Shown here in pieces: positions 24,534 through 33,181 of a stretch of 64,000 nt of DNA. The DNA is taken from the NCBI GenBank assembly GCA_050174775.1, contig JBFXJP010000001.1:682001-746000 (forward strand). Direction: 5' to 3'. The position numbers and the translations under genes were made by a program. A model generated the notes under the pieces. That model had not been told where the DNA came from and made no database searches. It saw only the letters and a program-made list of their open reading frames with translations. The stretch is from CAYPGJ01 sp050174775 (GTDB lineage Bacteria; Planctomycetota; Phycisphaerae; Phycisphaerales; UBA1924). Position 1 is the stretch's first letter. The number at the start of each line of letters is the position of its first letter.

Positions 24534-26276
24534 ATGCGAGGGATGACGCATCGCTGGGAGGTGGCCACGGATGGTCCGGCGGAGGGGGCGCGGGGGAGTG
24601 GTCTTGCGCGTCGGGTGTTGTGGGCGCGTGGGTATCGGGGTGAGGAAGATGCGCGGGAGTTTCTGGAGCCGAGGCTGACGCGGCTGCATGAGCCGAGCCT
24701 GCTTGCCGGGGTGGATGAGGCAGCGGAGCTGGTGCTGGGGGCGGCGCGTGGGGGGAAGCGGATCGCGATCTACGGGGACTACGACGTCGACGGGGTGAGC
24801 GGGACCGCGATTCTGTGGAGGGTGTTGCGCGCGGTGGCGCCCGAGGCTGAGGTGCGGACGTACATCCCCCACCGGTTGGAGGAGGGGTATGGGGTGAATG
24901 AGGAGGCGCTGCGGGGTCTGCGCGCGGAGGGGGTGGAGCTTGTGGTGACGGTGGATTGCGGGATTACGGGGTTGGCGGCCGCGCGGGTGGCGCGGGAGCT
25001 GGGGATGGGGTACGTGGTGACGGATCACCACGAGATGGCTTCGGAGTTGCCGTGCGCGGACGTGGTGGCGCACCCTCGTGTGCGGAACGCGCGGACGGGG
25101 GAGGTGTATCCGTTCGGCGATCTGTGCGGGGCTGGGGTGGCGTTCAAGCTGGCGTGGAGGATTGCGACGCTGTCTGAGGGGGGTGAGCGCGTGCGCGGTG
25201 ATGTGCGCGAGGTGTTGCTGGACTGTCTTGCGTTGGCGTCGCTGGGGACGGTGGCGGACGTTGTGCCGCTGGTGGATGAGAACCGGGTTATCGCGCGGTT
25301 TGGGTTGTCGAGGGTGGGGAAGAGCGGGATCGAGGGGTTGAGCGCGCTGGTTGAGGCGTCGGGTTTAGGGAAGGGGAGGGTGGATGCTGAGGGGGTGGGG
25401 TTCATGATGGCGCCGAGGTTGAACGCTGCGGGCCGGATGGGGCACGCGCGTGAGGCGCTGGAGTTGTTGACGACGGCTGAGGGCGATCGGGCTTGGGACA
25501 TCGCGCGTGCGCTCACGACGATGAACGATGAGCGGAAGCGGACGGAGCGGAAGATCTACGAGGAGGCGGATGCCGCTGCGGTTGCGGCAGGGATGTGCGC
25601 GGATGATCGGCGGGCGATCGTGCTGGCCGGGGAGGAGTGGCATGCGGGGGTGCTGGGGATCGTGTGTTCGCGCTTGGTCGAGCGGAGGAGAAGGCCGACG
25701 ATTCTGATGCGGCGCGAGAACGGGGAGTGCCACGGGTCTGGTCGGAGCGTGGACGGGCTCGACCTGCACGAGGGGTTGCGCGCGTGCGCGGATCTGCTGG
25801 TGGGGTTCGGCGGGCATGCGATGGCGGCTGGGGTGCGGGTGAAGGCTTCACGGCTGGAGGAGTTCGTGGAGCGGTTCACGGGGTGGGTGAACGAGCGGAT
25901 GGGGATGGAGGATCTCGAGCCGAGGATGCGGGTGGATTGCGAGGCCGGGTTGGAGGAGATGAGCATCCGGGAGGTGGAGGAGTTGGAGCGGCTGGGTCCG
26001 TTCGGGAGGGGGAACCCTGGGGTGCGCGTGGTGGTGAAGGGGATGGAGCTGGCGTCGCGTCCTGAGACGATGGGGGCGAACGGGAAGCATCTGGCCCTGA
26101 TGGTTCGGCGCGGCGGGAAGGTGATGCGTTGTGTGGGGTGGAACTGGGGTGAGAAGCGCGACGCGCTGCGCGCGGGGATGGAGATTGCGATGGTGGTGGA
26201 GCCGAAGGTGAGCCGGTGGGGATCGCGCGTGAGCGTCGAGCCGGTGCTGAAAGACGTGTGCGTGACGCGGGGCTGA
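24534..26276 (+). CDS. recJ: Single-stranded-DNA-specific exonuclease RecJ
   Basis: This is a 580-residue 5'-3' exonuclease used in recombination and repair. DHH phosphoesterase motifs are all present: IAIYGDYDVDGVSGTA, TVDCGITG, VVTDHHE and a later AHPRV, then the DHHA1 part with GFMMAPRLNAAGRMG and SGRSVDGLDLHEGL ... GFGGHAMAAG. The C-terminal OB-like domain (GPFGRGNPGVRV) follows. The length matches bacterial RecJ (about 560-580). The start is the ATG at 24,534; one three codons later is possible. It diverges from the adenylate kinase gene over 122 bp. The stop overlaps the third ACCCCCCCACTG motif. Confidence 0.95.
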   Translation: MRGMTHRWEVATDGPAEGARGSGLARRVLWARGYRGEEDAREFLEPRLTRLHEPSLLAGVDEAAELVLGAARGGKRIAIYGDYDVDGVSGTAILWRVLRAVAPEAEVRTYIPHRLEEGYGVNEEALRGLRAEGVELVVTVDCGITGLAAARVARELGMGYVVTDHHEMASELPCADVVAHPRVRNARTGEVYPFGDLCGAGVAFKLAWRIATLSEGGERVRGDVREVLLDCLALASLGTVADVVPLVDENRVIARFGLSRVGKSGIEGLSALVEASGLGKGRVDAEGVGFMMAPRLNAAGRMGHAREALELLTTAEGDRAWDIARALTTMNDERKRTERKIYEEADAAAVAAGMCADDRRAIVLAGEEWHAGVLGIVCSRLVERRRRPTILMRRENGECHGSGRSVDGLDLHEGLRACADLLVGFGGHAMAAGVRVKASRLEEFVERFTGWVNERMGMEDLEPRMRVDCEAGLEEMSIREVEELERLGPFGRGNPGVRVVVKGMELASRPETMGANGKHLALMVRRGGKVMRCVGWNWGEKRDALRAGMEIAMVVEPKVSRWGSRVSVEPVLKDVCVTRG

Positions 26277-26287
26277 CCCCCCCACTG
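26276..26287 (+). repeat. ACCCCCCCACTG motif, copy 3
   Basis: This is an exact copy beginning within the recJ stop codon and lying in the 45-bp gap before the convergent pilC/gspF gene. Confidence 0.6.
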
Positions 26288-26321
26288 CTTCCGGACGGCG
26301 CTGCGTGTCTGGGGCGCGGAC

Positions 26322-27542
26322 TTAGTGCGCCATGACGGAGCCGATGGAGAAGATGGGGAGGAGGAGCGCGATGGCGATGCCGCCGATCACCGTGCCCATG
26401 ACGATGATCATGGCGGGCTCGATGAGCTGCGTGGCGGATTTGACGGACTCGTCGAGATCGGATTCCGCTGAGTCGGCGATGCGGTCGAGCGTCTCGGGGA
26501 GTTTCCCGGTGCGCTCGGCGGCCGCGATCATGGAGATGACGGGGGCGGGGATGAGCTTGGATTCGGAGAGGACGTCCGCGATGGTGGAGCCGGAGGTGAT
26601 GGACTCGAGGGTGTCGTCCCAGAGTTGCGACCAGAGGGAGTTGTTGGAGACACCCTTCACGATCTTGATGGCGTCGACGAGGCCGACGCCTGCGGCGAGC
26701 AGGGTGGCCAGGGTGCGGGTGGCGCGGGAGAGGTAGTAGTTGGAGTACATGGGGCCCAGGACGGGCGTTCGGACCTTGATGAGGTCGATGGTTCGTCGTC
26801 CGAAGTTGGACGACTTGAAGAAGAAGGCGCCGACGACGAGCCCGACGAGGCCGGCGAGCAGGATCGGCCATTGGTTCTGGATGGTGTTGGAGATGGCGAG
26901 GACGATGCGGGTGGGTGTGGGGAGGGTGGCGGAGCGGGACTGGTAGATGCGTGCGAACCGGGGGAGGACCCAGGTGATGAGGAAGAATGTGACAAGGATC
27001 GCGATGGAGATCATCACGAGTGGGTAGGTGAGGGCGCCGGTGATCTGCTTGGTCGTGCGTCGCTCCTTCGAGAGGTAGTCCGCGACGCGTTTGAGCATGG
27101 GCCCGAGGGAGCCGGAGGCTTCGGAGGCCTTGATAAGGCAGAGCATGAGGTTGGGAAAGACGGTTGGGAAGAGGGCGAGGGATGCCGAGAGCGAGCAGCC
27201 CGCTGCGACGTGCTCGTTGACGATGGAGATGACTCGTCGGAGGTTGCCGGACTTGGCGTGCTTGAGGAAGGCGTCGAGGGCCTCGGCGAGCGGGACGCCG
27301 GTCTCGAGCATGACGGAGAGCTGAGCGGAGCAGGCGATGACTTCTTCGCGCTTGACGCCGCGTGCGGCGCGGCGCGTCTTGATCTCCTCGACATCGATGG
27401 GCGCGCCGCCCTCGAGGATGTCGGTGACGGTCTTGCGTTCGGCGCGGAGACGCGAGAGGGCGTCATCGCGCGAGGGCGCCTCGATGACACCTGTGGTGTT
27501 GTTGCCAGCGGCGTCGCGTGCTTTGTAGGAGTAGCGCGGCAT
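26322..27542 (-). CDS. Type IV pilus/type II secretion platform protein PilC/GspF
   Basis: This is a 406-residue inner-membrane platform protein. It shows the tandem T2SSF domains: first with SVMLETGVPLAEALDAF and ALFPTVFPNLMLCLIKASEASG, then a membrane helix (MISIAILVTFFLITWVLPRF), and the second with RTLATLLAAGVGLVDAIKIV, then RTGKLPETLDRIADS and a final helix pair (EPAMIIVMGTVIGGIAIALL). The N-terminal PRYSYKARDAAGNNTTGVIE is classical. It transmits ATPase motion to pilin assembly. It is the last gene of the minus-strand pilus/secretion operon, 6 bp after the ATPase gene. Confidence 0.96.
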   Translation of the reverse strand: MPRYSYKARDAAGNNTTGVIEAPSRDDALSRLRAERKTVTDILEGGAPIDVEEIKTRRAARGVKREEVIACSAQLSVMLETGVPLAEALDAFLKHAKSGNLRRVISIVNEHVAAGCSLSASLALFPTVFPNLMLCLIKASEASGSLGPMLKRVADYLSKERRTTKQITGALTYPLVMISIAILVTFFLITWVLPRFARIYQSRSATLPTPTRIVLAISNTIQNQWPILLAGLVGLVVGAFFFKSSNFGRRTIDLIKVRTPVLGPMYSNYYLSRATRTLATLLAAGVGLVDAIKIVKGVSNNSLWSQLWDDTLESITSGSTIADVLSESKLIPAPVISMIAAAERTGKLPETLDRIADSAESDLDESVKSATQLIEPAMIIVMGTVIGGIAIALLLPIFSIGSVMAH

Positions 27543-27548
27543 GGGGTG

Positions 27549-29324
27549 TTATGCGAGGGTGGCTTCTGCGGCTGCGGGTGAGGCGTCGTGCGCGAGGACG
27601 CGCATGATCTCGTCGCAGGTGGTTTGTCCTGCCGCGACTTTGGCGAGGCCGTCGTCTCGGAGGGTCTGGATGGAGCCGAGCGCTGTGGCGCGGAGTTCCT
27701 GGAGGGGGGCGCCTCGTGCGATGGCGTCGAGGGAGGCGTCCTGCGGGACGAAGAGTTCGTAGATGCCGAGGCGGCCTGCGAAGCCTTTGCCGCGGCAGCG
27801 TGAGCATCCGGCGCCGTGATAGACGGGGGAGTCTGCGTCTGCGAGGAAGGGGAGGAGGAGTTCGCGCTGCTTGGGGTCGGGCTTGGAGGCGGTCTTGCAG
27901 TGCGGGCAGATCTTGCGGACGAGTCGTTGCGCGAGAACGGCGCGGAGGACGGCCGCGGTGAGGTAGGGCTCGATGCCCATGTTGGTGAGTCGGGTTGCGG
28001 CGGCGATGGCGTCGTTGGTGTGGAGGGTGGAGAAGACGAGGTGTCCGGTGAGCGCGGCCTGCGTGGCGATGTGGGCGGTTTCCGCGTCGCGGATTTCGCC
28101 GACCATGAGGATGTCGGGGTCCTGACGGAGCATGGAGCGGAGGGCCAAGGGGAAGGTGAAGCCGGCCTTCTCGTTGACCTGGAACTGGTTCACGCCCTGG
28201 AGGGTGGCTTCGACGGGGTTCTCGACGGTGGAGATGTTGAGCTCGTCGGTGACGAGTTCGTTGAGTGTGGCGTAGAGGGTGGTGGACTTGCCGGAGCCGG
28301 TGGGGCCGGTGACGAGGACGATGCCGTTGGCGGCGTTGATGACCTTGCGCCACTCGGTGAGGGTGCCGGCGCGGAAGCCGATCTTCTCGAGAGGGACGAT
28401 GGTGGTACGGTTGTCGATGACGCGGATCACGACCTTCTCGCCGTGCTTGGCGGGCATGGTGGAGACGCGCATGTCGATGGGCCGGCCGTCGAGCATGACG
28501 TGGATGTCGCCGTCCTGGGGGAGGCGGCGCTCGGAGATGTCCATGCCGGCCATGATCTTGATGCGGGAGACCACCGCGGGGTGCATCTGGTGGGGCGGGG
28601 TGAGTCGGGTGAGGAGGCGGCCGTCGACGCGGAGGCGGACGCGGGTTGCGTGCTCGACGCGCTCGATGTGGATGTCGGAGGCGCGTTCCTGGACCGCTGT
28701 GAAGAGGATGAAGTTGACGAGCTTGATGACGGGGGACTGGCCCGCCACTTCCTCGAGGTTGGAGAGGTCGGCGACCTGCTTGTCGACCACGGAGAAGGAG
28801 GAGGAGTCGACGTTGTCGTAGATCTCGTCGATGACGAAGACGTTTGCGGCGGGGAGGTGGGCCTGGAGGGTGGCGCGGATATCGCGCTGGGTTGCCGCGA
28901 CGAGCTGGACTTTGGCGCTGGAGAGGCGCTCGATTTCCTCGACGAGGAAGAGGTTGGTGGGCTCGGAGACGGCAACGGTGAGGACGCCGTCGACGAAGAA
29001 GAGGGGGAGGACGGCGTGGGCTTCGATGAACTCGCGCGGGAGCTTGTCGGTGACACGGGGGTCGGCGATGCGGGGGGTGAGCTTGGCGTAGGGGACGCCG
29101 TAGGCCTGGGCGAGGGCTTCGACGACCTGGTCCTCGGAGACGAAGTTGAGGTCGACGAGGACTTCGCCGAGGAGGCGTTGCTTGCCTGCGCGACGTTGTT
29201 CCGCGAGCGCGTCCTCGAGCTGCGCGCGCGTGAGGAGCCCTTTCTCGATGAGGAACTCACCGAGCTGGAGGCGCGCGGTGGGCGCGCCGGAGCGTGAGGA
29301 GGTGGTTGGGCGTGGAGGGGTCAT
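27549..29324 (-). CDS. Type IV pilus/type II secretion ATPase PilB/GspE
   Basis: This is a 591-residue assembly ATPase. The N-terminal MshEN-type domain (about 20-170: LGEFLIEKGLLTRAQLEDAL, then a VPYAKLTPRIAD segment) is a fold known in some relatives to bind cyclic di-GMP. The motor has QERASDIHIE, Walker A TGPTGSGKSTTLYA, the Asp box, Walker B DILMVGEIRD and the His box. The zinc tetracysteine is present: KICPHCK ... GCSRCRGKGFAGRLG. The start ATG overlaps the stop of the STAS gene (ATGA). The direct neighbour is the STAS/HD-GYP signalling block, which fits c-di-GMP control of the motor; that link is inference. Confidence 0.96.
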   Translation of the reverse strand: MTPPRPTTSSRSGAPTARLQLGEFLIEKGLLTRAQLEDALAEQRRAGKQRLLGEVLVDLNFVSEDQVVEALAQAYGVPYAKLTPRIADPRVTDKLPREFIEAHAVLPLFFVDGVLTVAVSEPTNLFLVEEIERLSSAKVQLVAATQRDIRATLQAHLPAANVFVIDEIYDNVDSSSFSVVDKQVADLSNLEEVAGQSPVIKLVNFILFTAVQERASDIHIERVEHATRVRLRVDGRLLTRLTPPHQMHPAVVSRIKIMAGMDISERRLPQDGDIHVMLDGRPIDMRVSTMPAKHGEKVVIRVIDNRTTIVPLEKIGFRAGTLTEWRKVINAANGIVLVTGPTGSGKSTTLYATLNELVTDELNISTVENPVEATLQGVNQFQVNEKAGFTFPLALRSMLRQDPDILMVGEIRDAETAHIATQAALTGHLVFSTLHTNDAIAAATRLTNMGIEPYLTAAVLRAVLAQRLVRKICPHCKTASKPDPKQRELLLPFLADADSPVYHGAGCSRCRGKGFAGRLGIYELFVPQDASLDAIARGAPLQELRATALGSIQTLRDDGLAKVAAGQTTCDEIMRVLAHDASPAAAEATLA

Positions 29325-29656
29325 CGGAGGGACTTGACTGCGGCTTCGAGTGAGCTGTGGGACTGGAACGCGCGGTCGAGGCGCGTGATCTCGAGGATCT
29401 TGAGGATGTTCTGGTCGGGGTTCACGAGGCGCATGTGTCCGGACTTTTCGGAGGCGCGGTCGCGGAGCCGGAGGAGGGCTTCGAGGGCTGCGGAGTCGAT
29501 GAACTCGAGGTGTTCGCAGTCGATGACGAAGTCGCGGACGCCGGCGTCGAGGCGCTCGGCGATGGCGCGGTTGAAGGGCTCGACGTCCTCGGAGGTGTAA
29601 TCGCCCGAGAGGGTGAGGACGGTGACGTGGGCGTAGTCCTGGTGGGAGAGCTTCAC
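29321..29656 (-). CDS. STAS-domain anti-sigma factor antagonist-like protein
   Basis: This is a 111-residue single STAS domain. The core VTVLTLSGDYT, then DFVIDCEHLEFIDSAALEAL, contains the phosphorylatable Ser of SpoIIAA-like proteins (DSAAL), followed by LRLRDRASEKSGHMRLVNP. It starts at GTG overlapping the HD-GYP stop (GTGA) and ends overlapping pilB. STAS proteins relay partner switching with HPK-type kinases; no RsbW-like kinase is in the window, so the partner may be the local histidine kinase or another protein. This is an unusual component for a pilus operon. Confidence 0.9.
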   Translation of the reverse strand: MKLSHQDYAHVTVLTLSGDYTSEDVEPFNRAIAERLDAGVRDFVIDCEHLEFIDSAALEALLRLRDRASEKSGHMRLVNPDQNILKILEITRLDRAFQSHSSLEAAVKSLR

Positions 29657-31269
29657 GCGGCCTTTTCCTGCTGCTCGAGGCTCGTGTCGCGCTCGACCAT
29701 GTGGTCGAACTGCGCGAAGTCGAGGGTGAGGAAGATGCGCGCGAGCTCGGGATCGAACTGGACGCCGGCGCCCTTCTCGATTTCGGCGAGGACGCGGTCG
29801 CGCGGCATGGCGGGGCGGTAGGTGCGGGTGGAGGACATGGCGTCGAAGGCGTCGGCGAGGGCAATGAGGCGCGCGACGTGGGGGATGGCGTCGGCCTTGA
29901 GGTTGTGGGGATAGCCTCGGCCGTCCCAGCGCTCGTGGTGGTAGAGGACGCCCGGGAGGATGTCCTCGAGCTGGGGGATGTCCTTGAGGATGTTGTGTCC
30001 GATCTCGGGGTGGAGCTTGATGAGGGCGAACTCCTCGTCGGTGAGCTTTCCGGGCTTGCGCAGCACGGACTCGGGGACGCCGATCTTGCCGACGTCGTGG
30101 ACGAGGCCCGCGATGTGGACGCGTTCGAGCGTGGCCTGATCGAGGCCGGAGGCCTGCGCGAGGAGACGGGTGAGGTGGGCGACGCGGTCGGAATGGCCGC
30201 GGGTGTAGCGGTCCTTGGCGTCGATGGCCGCGGTGAGTGCGCGGAGGGTTCCGATGAACGTGGCCTGCTGATCGTCGTAGAGGGAGGCGTTTTCGAGGAG
30301 GACGGAGAGGTAGGAGGCGGAGGCGGCGAGGAGCTTGATGTCGGCTGAGGAGACCTCGGTGTCGGCTGCGGTTTTGTGTCCGGCGACGATCGCGGCGAGG
30401 AGTCGGCCTTCGCGTGTGACGGGGTGCGCGAGGACCTGCGCCTCGATGGGCGGCGCGGGATCCTTGAGGAAGTCTCGGAGGGAGAGGACGCTGGGGGACT
30501 CGGGGTTGATCTTGGGCATGAAGCGCTGCGCGGCGTTGCGGATGCGGCGCTCGTCGAGCTCGTCGGTGGAAGCGCTGGTGAAGAAGGTCTGGCCGGCGAG
30601 CGGGCAGCGGTGCGCGTCGCGGACGAAGACGATGATGAACCAGGAGTACGGGAGCGTGGCGCGGAGTTCGGAGAGGAGGTGCGTGATGAAGCGCGCCGGG
30701 TGCACGAATTCGTTCATCGCGCGGCCGAGGTTGTAGAGGAGGTGGAGCTCTTCGTAGGCCTCGGAGAGCTGGGTGGAGAAGGCGGCGACAGACTCGTCGG
30801 CCGTGGTGCGTGCGCCAGCGTCCTCGAGGAGCCAGCGGAAGAGGAGGAGGTTGCGGGCGACCTGGTCGCCTGTGTGGGTGGCCCAGGATTGGAGCGAGGC
30901 GGCGGCGGCTTGTGCGTCGAGGGAGGCGGCCTGGCAGGCCGCGGCGAATTCCTCGGTGTGGAGGGCTTCGGGGGTGAGGTGGAATGCGGTGGGGTAGTCG
31001 GCGCGTCGGCGGCGCTCGGTGCGGATGGCCGGGAGCGCGAAGAGTGCGGGGATGAGTTCGAAGGGCTGGGGGTCTTCCTGCTCGTTCCAGGCGTTCGCGG
31101 CGTCGACGACCTTGCGCGAGAGATAGCGCGAGGCGAGAAGTTCGCGCAGGTGGGGCGGGAGGTTGTGCTGCGCGGAGAGGGCGCCTGCCGTGGTGATGAC
31201 GGCGTATGGCAGCCGGAGCGCGGCGCTGCGGGACTCGAGCGTCAGGAGATTTGGGTGCGTGGCATTCAC
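29653..31269 (-). CDS. GAF and HD-GYP domain protein, probable c-di-GMP phosphodiesterase
   Basis: This is a 538-residue cytoplasmic protein. The N-terminal third is helical and unlike any named domain (it could be an HDOD remnant); a GAF-like domain covers about 175-335; the C-terminal HD-GYP domain covers about 340-530. Metal and substrate motifs are intact: RYTRGHSDRVAHLT, AGLVHDVGKIGVPE, LKLHPEIGH-type (IKLHPEIGHNIL), HHERWDGRGYP and LADAFDAMSSTR. HD-GYP proteins hydrolyse cyclic di-GMP. It starts at GTG within GTGA, coupled to the response regulator upstream, and is followed by the STAS gene with the same overlap. It probably links the two-component system to pilus or secretion activity. 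Confidence 0.93.
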   Translation of the reverse strand: MNATHPNLLTLESRSAALRLPYAVITTAGALSAQHNLPPHLRELLASRYLSRKVVDAANAWNEQEDPQPFELIPALFALPAIRTERRRRADYPTAFHLTPEALHTEEFAAACQAASLDAQAAAASLQSWATHTGDQVARNLLLFRWLLEDAGARTTADESVAAFSTQLSEAYEELHLLYNLGRAMNEFVHPARFITHLLSELRATLPYSWFIIVFVRDAHRCPLAGQTFFTSASTDELDERRIRNAAQRFMPKINPESPSVLSLRDFLKDPAPPIEAQVLAHPVTREGRLLAAIVAGHKTAADTEVSSADIKLLAASASYLSVLLENASLYDDQQATFIGTLRALTAAIDAKDRYTRGHSDRVAHLTRLLAQASGLDQATLERVHIAGLVHDVGKIGVPESVLRKPGKLTDEEFALIKLHPEIGHNILKDIPQLEDILPGVLYHHERWDGRGYPHNLKADAIPHVARLIALADAFDAMSSTRTYRPAMPRDRVLAEIEKGAGVQFDPELARIFLTLDFAQFDHMVERDTSLEQQEKAA

Positions 31270-31694
31270 GCTGCGCGATCCTCTTGGGCCGGGTCACGAG
31301 TGATGCCGAGCAGTCTGTCGGCCTTGGACAGGACTTCGCGCGGGCTGAAGGGTTTGGCGAGGACTTCGCGGATGGTGGTGTTGGCGAGGTCGGATTGAGA
31401 GAGGGCGTGTCCGCGCGCGGTGAGGAGGATGGTGGGGATGTTTGCGGTTGTGGGGTTGGCTGCGAGGTTCTGTGAGAGTTCGAGGCCGGACATGTAGGGC
31501 ATCTGGAGGTCGGAGATGATGATGTCGGGCTTCTTTGCGAGTGCGATCTCGAGGGCTTCCTCGCCGTCGGAGGCGGTGATGACCTCGAAGCCGGCGTTTC
31601 GGAGCTTGAGCGAAACGACGTGGGTGATGTGCGCTTCGTCGTCGACGACGAGCGCGAGGGGAGCGCGTGGGGTTGTGGAGTCGGGTGTGGTCAT
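31266..31694 (-). CDS. Single-domain response regulator (CheY-like)
   Basis: This is a 142-residue receiver domain without an output domain. The acidic pocket is VVDDE, the phospho-acceptor is Asp62 in IIISDLQMPYMSGL, the switch Thr is in ILLTARG, and the conserved Lys is in VLAKPFSPREV. It overlaps the histidine kinase stop (ATGA) upstream and the HD-GYP gene (GTGA) downstream. It is therefore almost certainly the cognate receiver, passing phosphoryl signal to the adjacent HD-GYP/STAS proteins or to the pilus motor. Confidence 0.95.
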   Translation of the reverse strand: MTTPDSTTPRAPLALVVDDEAHITHVVSLKLRNAGFEVITASDGEEALEIALAKKPDIIISDLQMPYMSGLELSQNLAANPTTANIPTILLTARGHALSQSDLANTTIREVLAKPFSPREVLSKADRLLGITRDPAQEDRAA

Positions 31695-33145
31695 GCGGCT
31701 TTCCGGATGGAGGGCTCGTACGGGACCGTGAACCAGAACTTGGAACCGAGTCCGACGGTCGAGGCGACGCCGACTTGGCCGTGGTGAACGGTCTCGACGA
31801 TGTGCTTGACGAGTGCGAGGCCGAGGCCTGTGCCCTTGGCGACACGCTTGTAGTTGTCGATGCGGTAGAACTTCTGGAAGAGTTTGGGGAGGACGTCTGG
31901 GGGGATGCCCAGGCCGGTGTCGGAGACGGAGACGAGGACGGAGCGTGTGGCGTCGTCGTTCTCGACGGCGACGGTGACGCGTCCGCCTTCGGGGGTGTAC
32001 TTGACGGCGTTGGAGATGAGGTTGAGGACGACCTGGTGGATCATGTCGCGGTCGGCCTGGGCGGTGTAGATGAGCGGGCCGGGCTTGGAGATGAGGGAGA
32101 TGTTCTTGAGCTTTGCCTGCGGCTGCATGATCTCGATGGCGTCGCGGACGATCTTGGCGAAGTCGACCTCGGAGCGCTCGATCTGGACGATGCCGGCCTC
32201 GATGCGCGAGATGTTGAGCATGTTGTCGATGAGGCGGGAGAGGCGGTCGGCCTCGTTCTTGATGATGGTGTAGAACTCGCGCCGAGATTCGTCGTCGCGG
32301 GCCTCGCCGTCGAGGAGCATCTCGACGTATGCGTTGATGGAGGAGAGCGGTGTGCGGAGCTCGTGGGAGACCTGCGAGACGAAGTCGGTCTTCATCTGGG
32401 AGGTTTCGCGCTCCGCGGTGATGTCGCGGAAGATGGTGACCACGCCCGAGGGCTCGGAGCGGTCGGCGTCGGGGAGAGGCGCAAGGAGGATCTCGAAGAC
32501 GCGGTGCGGGGGGGGCGCGGCGTCGTCCTTTGGCGCGCGGGGGTCGGGGAGGGAGAGCTCGGAGGTGCGTCGGTCGGCCAGGCTGTTGGACTGGCGGATC
32601 TCGCGGATGAGGTCGCGGACCTGCTCGTCGATGGGGAGCTCGTCGATGGGCTTGTGGGTGGAGTCGGGGTCGAGGTTGAGGAGCTGGCAGGCGGCGTGGT
32701 TGGCCGAGGTGAGCTCGTCGAACTGGTCGGTGACGATGACGGCGTCGCGGAGGGCGTCGAGGACGGCGAGGTTGAGTCGGAGGTCGGCTTCGGAGACGCG
32801 GCGGGCGACTTCGAGCTCTCGTGCGCGGGAGGCGGCGCGTGAGGCCTGCTGGGCGAGGTTCTCGCGCGAATCGGTGATTGCGGCGATGAGGGGGCGGACG
32901 GGCTTGGGGTGCTGGAGCGGGTCGAGGTCTGCCGGGGGCTCGTCGAGGAGAGCTCGCGAGATGGTCAGGATCGATTGGTGGAGCGGCTTGTTGGCGACGA
33001 GAGCGGCGATGCCTGCGGCTGCTGCAGCGGCGGCGCCTACGAGGAAGGGCGCGTAGAACGAGTTCGGGATGATCGCGGCCGCAGCGCCGGCGGCGAGGAG
33101 CGCGGCGGCTGCCGGCGCGAGGTTTGCGTGTGCCGAGTTGCCCAC
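31691..33145 (-). CDS. PAS-domain sensor histidine kinase
   Basis: This is a 484-residue kinase. Two N-terminal membrane helices rich in Ala (about 10-50) are separated by a very short loop, then a coiled linker. A PAS-like domain (about 120-245, LDALRDAVIVTDQFDELTSA ... FRDITAERE) precedes HisKA, with His261 in SQVSHELRTPLSSINAYVEM. The HATPase domain has NLISNAVKYTPEGG, VSDTGLGIPP and GTGLGLALVKHIV. It is PhoR-like in layout. The GTG start follows AGGAGGAG at 7 bases, the strongest ribosome binding site of this block. It heads the four-gene signalling unit inside the pilus operon. Confidence 0.94.
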   Translation of the reverse strand: MGNSAHANLAPAAAALLAAGAAAAIIPNSFYAPFLVGAAAAAAAGIAALVANKPLHQSILTISRALLDEPPADLDPLQHPKPVRPLIAAITDSRENLAQQASRAASRARELEVARRVSEADLRLNLAVLDALRDAVIVTDQFDELTSANHAACQLLNLDPDSTHKPIDELPIDEQVRDLIREIRQSNSLADRRTSELSLPDPRAPKDDAAPPPHRVFEILLAPLPDADRSEPSGVVTIFRDITAERETSQMKTDFVSQVSHELRTPLSSINAYVEMLLDGEARDDESRREFYTIIKNEADRLSRLIDNMLNISRIEAGIVQIERSEVDFAKIVRDAIEIMQPQAKLKNISLISKPGPLIYTAQADRDMIHQVVLNLISNAVKYTPEGGRVTVAVENDDATRSVLVSVSDTGLGIPPDVLPKLFQKFYRIDNYKRVAKGTGLGLALVKHIVETVHHGQVGVASTVGLGSKFWFTVPYEPSIRKAA

Positions 33146-33181
33146 CGAACGGCTCCTCCTCTGCGGGCGTCGGCCCGTAGA

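Noticed and set aside
27816..29297. Plus-strand acidic frame opposite the PilB/GspE gene
   Set aside because: It is a mirror of a well-defined ATPase gene; low complexity and no homology.
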